Positions 46,901 to 55,607 of a stretch of DNA of 64,000 nt are shown one piece after another. A model generated the notes under the pieces. The model did not search any database and was not told the DNA's origin. It was given only the letters and a program-made list of their open reading frames with translations. A program made the position numbers and the translations under genes. The DNA comes from Sphaerolaimus hirsutus (lineage: Eukaryota; Nematoda; Chromadorea; Monhysterida; Sphaerolaimidae), in the NCBI GenBank assembly GCA_964036195.1, contig OZ038451.1:24259927-24323926 (forward strand). Reading direction: 5' to 3'. Numbering within the stretch: the first letter of the stretch is position 1; every line of letters starts with the position of its first letter.

Positions 46901-49900
46901 TTAGACCCGTCAGTCATCTAATTCTACGCAGTACTCATCTACACCCACTACTCATCTACACCCACTACTCATCTACACCACTACTCATCTACACCACTAC
47001 TCATCTATGGGGGTATAGAAGAGTAGGGTTCAAACGGGATTGACTTTTCGGGATCGGGATCGGGATTGGTTTTTTGAGATTTCGGGATCGGGATCGGGAT
47101 TGGCCGGGATTGGGGTCACGGGATCGGGATCGGGATTGGCATTTTTTCGGGATCGGGATTGGGGTCTTGGGATAGATATTTTGGCCAATGTTTTGGCATC
47201 CACAGTTGTTCATAAAGGTCTAAAAACACTGTTGGATGCCAGAAACGTGGCATAAAATGAACGCTGGGGGTTTGCGTTCACATTTTTGCATGCAAAAACG
47301 TCGTTTTTTTCACTTTTGATAATTTCCACTAATTTTTCCGGGATCGGGATCCCGGACTTTGGAGTTTCTCGGGATCGGGATTTGAAAAGTTTCGGGATCG
47401 GGATCGGGACTGCTAAATCCCGGAATTTCACGGGATCCGGGATCGGGATCGGGATCCCGTTTGAACCCTATAGAAGAGTAGTGGGAGGTAGGGTCAAACG
47501 GGATAACAATCCACGGGTAGATTTAGATGAGTGTCATGTCTAGATGAGTAGCAGGTTTAGATGAGCACCGGCACAAGATCGCAAGGATCAGGTGCGAGTC
47601 CAGACTCTGTAAATTGCAATCTAATGTAAAAAATGTTACCAATGTAAAAATGCCATGTATGTTAATTGTAAAATGTCATGGGTAATGCGAAATTTTACAT
47701 GACATTCAAACAGGGCCGTATCCAGGGGGGGGGTGCGGGGGGGGGGGGGGGGGGCTGCAGCCCCCCCCCTCCCGGGCTGAGACAAAAAAGTGACCGGAAA
47801 ATGGCACTTTTTCACTGTCAGCGTAAAAAATACAGATTTGCTCCCTGTGGCCGAAATCGTTAGAAACATACTCAATGTGTGTGTTGCTGTGCTGTATTTG
47901 TATGTATATTTACATAAATATACAGCGTTCCAAGGCGCTGGCGCCAACGCCAATGGCGCCATGGCGTTGCGTCTACTAATGGCGCCAGCGCCATGGCGCC
48001 ATTCCGCCACAGTATACGTAAAACTTTAGGGGGGGGCTGAGCCCCCCCCCGCTCGCCGGCCTCCGTAAACAAACAGCCCCCCCCCGCCCAAAAATCCTGG
48101 ATACGTCCCTGCATTCAAATGACATTTTACTTTCTACATGGAATTTCTCAGAGTGCGGGACTGGCCTCAGGCTCTTCAAAACACACACACACCTGCATGA
48201 CCCCGGCCTCGGTCAGCTCGCCGCCCCACTTGACCACGAGCAGGAGCATCGTCTGCGGCCGGGTGGGCGTCGCGTTGCCGTCGTCGGTGGTCACGGCCGA
48301 CTCGGACTCGCTGCCGCCCGGCACGCCGCCGCTGCCGTAGCCGCTGCCCGCGCGCAACTGCTTCAGCTGCACTTTGCGGTTGATCCCGCTGAAATAGCCT
48401 TACCTGGAAAAAAGTGCAAAAAAAATCCGATAGTAAATTGAGGTCAGTAAACGGAGAATTCAGGTGTGACGCGTTGATCCCAACCACACTCACATTTCCA
48501 GGACACACTTGACCTGCAGCAATTTTGCCAAATCATCCTCAAGCTTGCACAGTTCCTTTTCGCTCGGCGTGAATCGACTATCAGATTTAGACTTTTGCTT
48601 GTGACCATCGACCGGGACTTTATCCGCGTCTGAGCCTTCAGCGACGGACTTTCTACTTTCGTGCAGCCGTCCGGACGTTGCAGCGGCCGGTGCACCGGCG
48701 GTGGTTTTTGCTGGCAAGCTGCCAGAATCGTCCATTTCACCGTCGCTGCACCCGGCGCCCATGAGCGCTTTCTCTTGCTGCACCTGGGGGTTTAGTCGTG
48801 AAATTTACCGGTTAAGTTTAAATAAATGAATTATCAAGGTAAAAGTAAAATAGTTTAAAAATTGCTTTACATTTTAAATATGTATAAATTGTATACAGCG
48901 ACGATAGGCAAATTATATGAGAATAAACAATTTTGAGATAATGTCATATATCCGGTTATATCCACTGACGATTAAAATGATGTTGTACACTAGCAGCTTT
49001 TTATGGTACGTGTAAATATCAGTAATTCTAGTCATTTAAAAATTTGCTTCTGAACCTAAAAATTTTATGCACAGCTGAAACTAGGTCCTGGAGCGTATCC
49101 CAATTACCTGGTCCCTAAGTTGTTTCTTCTTTAATTCGCCCTCAGACAAAATTTGGCGAGCGATTTCCAAAACCGCAGTGAGCTGTTTTGGCTTTTTCAT
49201 TTTAATTTCGCGGTTCGGCGCTTTGCGACCGCCCTCAGTTTCGAAAAGATCGATGAAACGTTGATCGGTGACCTGGAAATTATAATATTGGATCATGAGA
49301 CAATTATCAGAAATAGGAGTCTATTCAGTAAGTGGACAAGAAAATGAAAGTGAAAGTAAACTCGGCGGACCGCAAAGTATGCGTCCAAAATAATTTATGT
49401 CTTAGTCGAGCAGGATACTTATGCACGCGCTTTCACAAGAAAATCAAAACGTAAAAAGGCCGAAACGTTGTTTTTGAATTTTTTAATGTTTTTAACGATG
49501 ACGTCATCATAGAGTATTTCCTTGAGAAAAATACATAGTGTGTGGTCCTATATGAGTATATTTTAATAGCAAAATTACTTAACACCTTTCCCATCACTTG
49601 AACACTTGCAAAATTGGCGCCAGGCCAGGACTCTTCAAAAATCCTCAAAATAACACGCACATGCAACTTAATCTTCTGCTTGGGCGTCCTGTCGCCGTGC
49701 CTGATCACGGCGATCACGCAGCGCAGCTCCATCACCTTGCCCGTGCTCGTCTCCACCAGGGGCGGGTCGTCGGCCTGGTACCACGCGGGCACGGGGGCTG
49801 CCCGAACTGATAGGGTTTGTAGAGTGCGCCGCAGCACCTAAGTGGGTTGGGGGGGTTGGTGCGGTGGAGAACAGGTGGTAGTCCCGAACCTGTAAAATGT

Positions 49901-52900
49901 CACATGTCATGCAAAGTGTCAAAGTTATGTTAAATTGCCCGCTAAAATGGCAACCGAGTTGCTATTTTGCCAGGCATTTTGCATGACCTTTGACACTTTG
50001 CATGACATTTGACATTTTACAGAGCATAGGATTGCCCCAAGGGCACAACACTCGATAGTGTCACAGGGTGTATTTATTTGTGTTCATCTTTGAGGAAGTC
50101 AATGTTGGTGGTTTTATGGCGCCGCGGTGCTGGCGCCCTTTTTTGAAATACTTCTCTGTGGTGAAAATTACACTAAAAATATCCTCGTTTTTCTGTTTGT
50201 ATTTTTGATGTGTTTTCCAATAGCGCCAGCGCAGCGTTGCCATCGACGAACAGTTTCTTTTTATTCACTACTAAACAACTAAATACTATACAAAAATCAT
50301 CACTACAATTACACAATTAAGAAACATCAACTGAGCCAACCATATTTCCAAGAATCCTGGCCGTATCATCATAATATTTGTTTGATGTTTTCACAAAGCT
50401 GAACCCGTTTACATCCACTACATACGAGCAGCCACGCGCGCGAAGCAAATCAAATCCGCATACAGTCTGCAATTGTGTAAGGTGTGCGAGATTTTTCAAC
50501 TGATTTTTGAAAAATGATATTTTTTAAATGACAGGGTGGAAACTTTTTTATCAAAAAGCAAAATTTCAGGTAGAGATGCGCTAGGTATTTTACATTTTAG
50601 ATGACTTTGGAAAAATCGGATTTTAATATTTTTAATCAATTAGAAAAAAATTACTTTTAAATAAAGGCGTTTGAAAAAATCCCAACCCTAGCGCGAGATA
50701 ATGATAAAAATGCCAAAGAATAGAAAAGCGCATGACTAGGTAATGTAAAAATTAAAGCAGCAAAATTACAGTAAAATTAAACAGCTGCTAAGGATATACA
50801 CACAATTCAAATATATTTCTTCGTCCAGTATTTTTTTGACCGCCCGAAAAGCAAACCGCGTCCCACAAAGGCTCAACCATCAAACCTGGCCAAATGCCAT
50901 GACAATCTTCCTGGCGATCATCTTCTCCTTGTTGGACAGGATGACGGGGTAGCGGATCTCCTTGCCGTGCGAGTCCCTGTCCACTTTGCCGTCCAGCGCG
51001 GGCGACTTTCGCGCCTCCGCGTGCGCGTACGACGGGCCCACCGCGTACACCTGCGACCGGGGGGTCGATTTTTGCTGGTCATTTTGAAAGCTTTTCAACG
51101 TCTCTTGCCCGTTTTTAGAGTGTCAAATTCGGACATTTTTTGGTGAATTTGCCAAACAAATTGGAAAAGTTGATAAGGCCACTCAAAATTGGGATAGAAG
51201 TCTATAAGTGCACTCTTGCCAGGTCTTTTGTGCAAAAAGTCGACAGTTGCATTCTCGGTACTGAAGTCCAGAAGATGGTCTGTCCATGAATTGCCCAAAA
51301 AGCGAGTTTATGTGGGCATGAATTAAAAAACGAGTTAGTTAAAAAAATTCGGCAAGAAGTAGATAAATCCAGCTGTTTGTTCGCATCACTGGTAGGGAAT
51401 TGGAAAAGAAACTTAAAACGCAAATCAACCGAAAAACTCTAATCTCAACTCAAATAACACCCACCTTTACATCAATGCCATCAGCGGGCAAAAACTCCTC
51501 ATAAATATAGCTACCAGTCTTTCTGATCTCTCCATTATTCGAGTACTCGCTAGATCTATTGTCAATCTTTCTAAAAAGCCTCTGACTGCCCGCGCCCACG
51601 GTGCTGGGGGCGGTCCAAAGCCCTGTAAAGTGTAGAGTAAAGTGTCAAATGCAAATATTATTTTTCGACATAAGATTTGGATACAAAAACGTAAGATTTG
51701 GACAAAAAATTTTTTGGATACACTGTTGACACTTTACTTGACATTTGACACTTTGCATTACAATTGACTTTACATTTGACACTTTACTTTACACATTTAT
51801 TTACATTTGACACTTTCCTTTACATCTGACATTTCACGTGACATTTGACACTTTACTTTACACTTTACAGGGCTTGGGATTGCCACCTGGGGTAGTAAAT
51901 GTTAATGTTGTGGTCCTCAGCGGACACGGGCTTTTCGACAAACGGTTTGTTAATTGTGACTCCGTCGACCTCGATCGCGTCTGGGTGCTCCGCCCAAACG
52001 GACAACTGAGTGGGAGCGTAGGGTTAGCGAAAGGTTTTTTTCAAATGTTTTTTTTAAACTGGAGATGAAATCCAGTTATTTACAACAAAAAATTGAGAAA
52101 AAGCGCAATTTCACATGCGCATTAACATTGGGGTTTTTTGTCTTGCTTTTGCGGAATGGTGGCAAAGCTTTTGTATCGAGTATATCAATTTGGAAAAAGT
52201 CTACATTGAAAAGTGAAACCCTACTGCAACCCTGACGGCACATCTTGAATCCCCGATATTCCCCCTGCCACCGTTAATCGATTGACAGAAAATAATACCC
52301 CTCGAATAGTCTACCCTGTGAAACGAGTGGGGAAAAAATCGCCCGTTGGCGTTGAATACGTCCCCATTCGAGGAAATACGGTAAACAAAACACACTCACA
52401 GGCCCGTATTTTTCATCCCTAATGAGAATGGCGTGTCTGGGCTGGTCGATGCCGTGCTTGCGCAGCATGCTGTACACCTTGGGCCTGTCCAGCAGCGTGT
52501 ACTGCATGTCGGGGTCGTTTATCACGAACGGCCGGTACCTGCGATCGATAACAATGACGAGATGGGTGGATGGATAAGTGGGGAAACACGACTAAGGTGA
52601 TACGAACTAGGGTTCAAACCAGGGGTCTCCAGGATTTTGGCCCTCGCGGGGGTTGGATAGATAGCAAATCGCTCCTCCGGAGGGATAGATAGCTGAAAAT
52701 TTTTCTGGGGGGGGCTGGGGTGGCTTGGGGGGGGCTGGCGGGGGGCACAATATATAGGCTTTTTCAAGGTTAAGAAGGCAGAAAGGGAAAAAATCGCTAA
52801 TAATCAGTTAAAAGTAGCCACAAGCAGGTTTAAAATGACTAAAAATAGGTATATAACCATGTATATAGCCGGAAAGCACGATTTTGAAGGTGAAAAACTA

Positions 52901-53795
52901 TAAAAAGGTGCGAAAATTAGTGATTTTAAGCGAAAATTGGGGCAAAATTTCTCAAAAACTACTCCAGATGGATAGATAGCTGAGCGATTTGGGGGGGTCT
53001 TTGGGGGGGGGGTCTTTGGGGGGGAGGGGTCTTTGGGTGTAGTAGCCACAAGTTTTGCGTCGGGATAGATAGATAGCTGAGCGGCCTCCGGGATAGATAG
53101 ATAGCTGGCCGATTTGGGGGGGGGCAGCCCCCCCCCCAGGAGACCCCTGGTTCAAACGGGATTGAGTTTTCGGGATCGGGATTGTTTTTTTTGAGATTTT
53201 GGGATCTGCATCGGGATTGAAGTTTCGGGATCGGGACTGCAAAATCCACAAATATTCCTGAATTCGGGCTGGGATCGGGATCACGTTTGATCCCCAATAC
53301 AAACCGACCGTTTAGCGTAAGTGACGGCTTTGTGCAGGGGAAAGTCGCTGGCGTAGAAGCTGAGTAGAGCGTCGCAGCGCGGCCACTTGTCCACGCCCTC
53401 CTCCAGTATCGTGCGCTCGTCGAACACGTTGATCGACAGCCATTTCTGCATTACGCGATGACCGTTGTAATGGGAAATGGGACCCGAATGCACCCGATTT
53501 TGCCCGACTAGATGACGAACTAACTCACTAAGTAAAAAAGACAATTGGATTTTAAAAAATGCATTAAGCTATTTTGGTCGATTTCGTTTGAACCCCCCCC
53601 CCCCCCCGCCAAAATACCCCCCGCACCAACCCCATACAAATCAGTGACCCTGTCGAGTATGGCGCGCATGGGCTTCGAGTGCACCTTCCTGCCCATGCCG
53701 CACACGCCGAGCACGACCTTGCTGCTGCCGCTGCCCGCCGCCGCCGCCGTGTCGTCCGACACGGCGGTGATCGTCGGCGCCCGGCCCGCAGCCAT
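31910..53795 (-). CDS. PPIP5K: Diphosphoinositol pentakisphosphate kinase (PPIP5K / Vip1)
   Basis: Bifunctional inositol pyrophosphate enzyme: an ATP-grasp kinase adds the 1-position diphosphate and a histidine-acid-phosphatase domain removes it. About 32 exons join in phase to 1950 residues. Kinase exons: 53631-53795, 53309-53445, 52400-52538, 51887-52005, 51465-51603, 50886-51050, 50341-50466; motifs [63 protein letters not shown]. Phosphatase exons: 49661-49837 ([15 protein letters not shown]), 49108-49272, 48494-48783, 48193-48388, 46653-46805 ([19 protein letters not shown]), 45662-45808, 44714-44884, 44120-44187, 43860-44058, 42827-43087 ([15 protein letters not shown]), 42193-42285, 41765-41931. 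Low-complexity tail: 41169-41311, 40798-40962, 40098-40613, 36197-36294, 35330-35569, 35090-35146, 34395-34679, 33993-34224, 33446-33716, 33026-33328, 32543-32733, 32161-32259, 31910-32085. The kinase and phosphatase parts are firm; exons after 41.1 kb are progressively less certain. Confidence 0.93.
32308..32516. repeat. MITE family A, copy 3, PPIP5K intron 30
   Basis: GGCGGCGCTCACACCAGTTGG at left and CAACTAGTGTGCTAGCCGCC at right. The inner arms TGTGTCAACTCAGATTTCGG and GCCGAAATATGAGTTGACACA are inverted. It starts directly after what would be read-through sequence of exon 30. Confidence 0.75.
35147..35329 (-). mobile_element. Introner-like element filling PPIP5K intron 24, non-AG 3' end
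   Basis: Read on the minus strand it begins GTGCCAGTTCCAGACACTG and ends CAGGGTCTGGGACTGCCCCCTG. Exons ...PPSRDESDR and [11 protein letters not shown] join in phase 0 if the whole element is removed. The expected CCCCCAG end reads CCCCCTG, so the acceptor dinucleotide is TG. No other AG restores the frame, so this is a sequence variant, a non-canonical acceptor or a damaged intron. Confidence 0.55.
36536..37313. repeat. Inverted-repeat element (GGCGCACCGCACACTCAAA ends), PPIP5K intron 22
   Basis: Left GCGCACCGCACACTCAAA, right TTTGAGTGTGCCGTGC. Arms repeat AAGGGCGGTTCGAACGTTTTT units in both orientations. A short relative lies at 44275-44461. Confidence 0.65.
37560..37673. repeat. Family D element, eroded copy, PPIP5K intron 22
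   Basis: Starts TAGTGATGAAAAAGCGCCA and ends GCGCCATTCCATCACT. No target duplication is visible. Confidence 0.6.
38298..38532. repeat. Inverted-repeat element with ACTCGGCGGACCGCAAAG ends
   Basis: ACTCGGCGGACCGCAAAGCATGCG faces GCGTGCGGTCCGCCGAGT. A second copy is at 49360-49556 with a decayed right end. Both contain a TGATGACGTCATSATRGAGT block. Confidence 0.65.
38671..38893. mobile_element. MITE family C, left-truncated copy
   Basis: Begins inside the palindrome (AAATGTGTCAAGTGAAAAAA) and keeps the right end GTGCGTATCAGTGCACCCCC. The left terminus is missing. Confidence 0.7.
39213..39639. repeat. TA-flanked MITE family B, PPIP5K intron 22
   Basis: TACCGTATTACCTCGAATTAAC at left and GGGTATTTCGAGGTAATACGGTA at right, with CCCCCCTCGAAATACCCC arms. 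Confidence 0.7.
41326..41706. repeat. Eroded hAT-like CCCGAT/GGGATC element, PPIP5K intron 19
   Basis: Starts CGGGTTCAAACGGGATCG and ends CATTTTAACCCTA. Flanks both contain AAAAATC. Arms retain GGGATCGGGATT units. Confidence 0.55.
42514..42802. repeat. Introner family I-2 copy inside PPIP5K intron 17
   Basis: On the minus strand it starts GTGCCAGTCCCATACCCTGTAAAG and ends ACAGGGCCCGCTGGCCGC. Orientation is right for splicing but the 3' end has lost its AG; the intron now uses the acceptor at 42286 instead. Confidence 0.6.
43117..43274. mobile_element. hAT-like family D, PPIP5K intron 16
   Basis: Ends TAGTGATGTAAAAGCGCCA and GCGCTTTTCACATCACTA. Flanks GTCATGAG and GTCATGGG match at 7 of 8 positions. 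Confidence 0.8.
44275..44461. repeat. Short relative of the 36536-37313 element
   Basis: ATGGCCCACCGCACACTGCAAAG faces CTTTGCAGTGTGCGATGAGCC. Inner GGGCGGTTCAGACG and CGTCCGAACCGCCC are inverted. Confidence 0.65.
45340..45431. repeat. 17-bp minisatellite (CACCGGGTTTACATGTC)
   Basis: About five tandem copies of a 17-base unit, CACCGGGTTTACATGTC, with one-base variants. They sit at the end of a CATGTAAACCCG repeat running from 45004. Confidence 0.75.
46003..46643. repeat. TA-flanked MITE family B split by a hAT-like element
   Basis: TACCGTATTTCCTCGAAATACC at left and GGGGGTATTGCAACGATATACGGTA at right belong to one family B element, interrupted at CGTTTAAC by the element at 46038-46573. It lies directly before exon 12 on the right edge of the intron. 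Confidence 0.75.
46038..46573. mobile_element. hAT-like element with (CCCGAT)n arms, nested in a family B MITE
   Basis: Exact duplications CGTTTAAC at 46030-46037 and 46574-46581. Ends TAGGGTTCAAACGGGATCC and CAATCCCGTTTGAACCCTA. Its centre is nearly identical to that of 12770-13371. Confidence 0.9.
46885..47003. repeat. 17-bp tandem repeat (CTACTCATCTACACCCA)
   Basis: About five units of CTACTCATCTACACCCA or one-base-shorter forms, beside the insertion site of the next hAT-like element. Matching ATCTAGATGAG pieces follow that element at 47521-47570, so the element probably split a larger repeat. Confidence 0.65.
47024..47470. mobile_element. hAT-like element with (GGGATC)n arms, PPIP5K intron 11
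   Basis: Exact duplications TAGAAGAG at 47016-47023 and 47471-47478. Ends TAGGGTTCAAACGGGATTG and GATCCCGTTTGAACCCTA. Inverted relative to 46038-46573. Confidence 0.9.
47594..48163. repeat. Introner family I-2 copy split by a hAT-like element
   Basis: Outer ends GAGTCCAGACTCTGTAAATTG and CAGAGTGCGGGACTGGCC belong to family I-2. Orientation is reversed relative to PPIP5K. A 401-bp hAT-like element at 47711-48111 is inserted in it. Confidence 0.65.
47711..48111. mobile_element. hAT-like element with CAGGGCCGTATCCAGG ends
   Basis: Exact duplications CATTCAAA at 47703-47710 and 48112-48119. Ends CAGGGCCGTATCCAGG and CCTGGATACGTCCCTG, with long G and C runs and a GGCGCCATGGCG core. Confidence 0.9.
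49360..49556. repeat. ACTCGGCGGACCGCAAAG element, second copy
   Basis: Left ACTCGGCGGACCGCAAAGTATGCG; the right end is decayed to GTGTGTGGTCC. Lies in PPIP5K intron 8. Confidence 0.55.
49884..50036. repeat. Introner family I-2, reverse copy, PPIP5K intron 7
   Basis: TAGTCCCGAACCTGTAAAATG at left and CATTTTACAGAGCATAGGATTGCC at right. Wrong orientation for splicing on the minus strand. Confidence 0.65.
51604..51886 (-). mobile_element. Introner (family I-2) constituting PPIP5K intron 4
   Basis: On the minus strand the intron starts GTGGCAATCCCAAGCCCTG and ends CAGGGCTTTGGACCGCCCCCAG, the two ends of one family I-2 element. Exons ...NINIYYP and [12 protein letters not shown] join in phase 2 (AG plus C gives Ser), matching the conserved [16 protein letters not shown] segment of the kinase. 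The intron contains only the element and its internal ACATTTGACACTTTAC repeats. Confidence 0.85.
52608..53296. mobile_element. Eroded hAT-like element at the PPIP5K intron 2 donor
   Basis: Ends TAGGGTTCAAAC and ACGTTTGATCCCCA. Flanks ATACGAAC (52600-52607) and ATACAAAC (53297-53304) match at 7 of 8. The right flank overlaps bases +5 to +12 of the intron 2 donor (intron starts at 53308). A second element (52620-53149) is nested in its left end. Confidence 0.75.
52620..53149. mobile_element. hAT-like element with CAGGGGTCTCC ends, nested
   Basis: Exact duplications GTTCAAAC at 52612-52619 and 53150-53157. Ends CAGGGGTCTCCAGG and CCCAGGAGACCCCTG. The interior repeats GGATAGATAGATAGCTGAGCG-type units and G runs. 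Confidence 0.85.
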
Positions 53796-55607
53796 GTCAC
53801 AAGGATGCTAGTTGATCGAGGATTGACTAGGTCATTGTTGAGGTTCGAGTTGAAAGTGTCCTTGGCCCAGCGGGTCGGCTGGTTGAGATCCTGTGGTGTT
53901 TTGGGATGTTTTTGGCTTTACGTGAACTAGTTGACAAAAGAAATTTGCGAAGCTGATGAATCTGTTTGAAACACATTTGAGTTTACTGGGTTGAGGCGTC
54001 AGTCAACTATTTACTTTTGGCTGAGATCAAAAATGACCCGTTATGGTGAACTCGAGTATTTTCAAAACTGATTTATCAGCTTTGAAGGTTTCAGTTGTAA
54101 TGTTGTGTGCGCAAGAACATTCATGACATGTAATGAATAATGGGGGTTCACGGCCGGTTTCGAACCGAGATTGTTATCGACAGACGGATTCTGATCTTAT
54201 CTCTTGATTCGACTGTCCACGACACTGGAAATCAGACACTGAAATTCTTATCACGTAAATTTTGTTGGCAGGGGTCTATTAGGGGGTGGGGTGGCTTACC
54301 CCCAAATGCTCTTACAAACTACCTATCCCAGGCACTGCTCAGCTATCGATCTCGGAGCAAAAATTTGGCTATCATCCAATGAAACACAAGCCCCCTCAAC
54401 CTGAATCAAGACACGGCTAAAACGAAATCAAGAAAAATGTGTTGAAAACACGCGAGAGGTTGCATTGGGGTAAACGAATTGAAAAATTGTACTGAGAAAA
54501 AACGATTAGACAAATCGAATTCCAAGAAACTATCATAAAAATCTCTGAAAGCCAAGAAAATATGTACAAGCATTTTAAATATTCAAGCTACTAGTCTCAG
54601 ATAAGATATGTGTATTTTATAGGCGGTGTACGACACATGACTAATCTTCAAAACATTACCTACATCAACGTTTCCGCTTTTCACATTTCTCTTTGATATA
54701 GGCTTACTGAGGAAATCTGTGTATTTAGCTCCGACTGCGGAAATGTGAGCTATTTAACTATATGCGTGTTTCTTCACTATTCTTATCAGTGCTTTTTCAA
54801 ACTGTAAATATACTCGACTCACATGACACTTTACAATGAAACCTACCATGTTCAATCTGAATAAAAACACAAAAATTTACGTGACTTTAGCTATCAAAAT
54901 ACGGTAACATTCTGTGTGAAGCGTTCAGTCCGGCCAGTATATATAAAACGAATTCAATACGAACTTGCCTTCAAAATTAAGGTATTATTCACGTATTTAT
55001 GGTAGTGTGAACCACGGCAGATGAGTATTGAAGAATAGACAAAGGAGTTAAAAAATACTACAAACCATAAGACCTTCATAAGCTATAAATTTTGAAAAAG
55101 TGAAAATTTCACCCCCACTGTCTAAATTAGTTCACTTTTGACTGCGAATTTTTTTCAAATAACACAGTGTTTTATTGATATCTATGCGACACAGTGAAAA
55201 CATGCAATCGCGCGCCGGGCAGCAATCCCGGGCATGAACTGACCGAAATCCGGGAATTGAAAAAGGGGCGGAGTCTTATCTTTTTTAGGCAATTTTTTTT
55301 GGATACACTGAGAAACGCATATTATTTCGACATCTTTGCTGTTGTTCGCCGAAAAAAATGGTTTTGCACTTGGTGCCTGATCCAATGGCACTGCTCGCAC
55401 GAAGAAACGGTTAACTTCGTACAGACGATGGCTTTAACAACTAGGTAGTTTTTAATTCATAAAAAATGAATGTTTACAGGCATACGGACTGTAGGGAAAA
55501 ATTTCAATGCAATGTGGTTGAATAGGTATTGTTGAATCTACGGGTTCAATCTCATTACAACTTTCACAATAAAATTATCACAATCACACAAGCACCAAAA
55601 AATCCTG
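53796..55607. other. PPIP5K upstream region
   Basis: About 1.8 kb between the PPIP5K start codon and the 3' end of the next minus-strand gene. No exon is recognised. It presumably holds the PPIP5K promoter and leader, but no motif is convincing. Confidence 0.4.
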
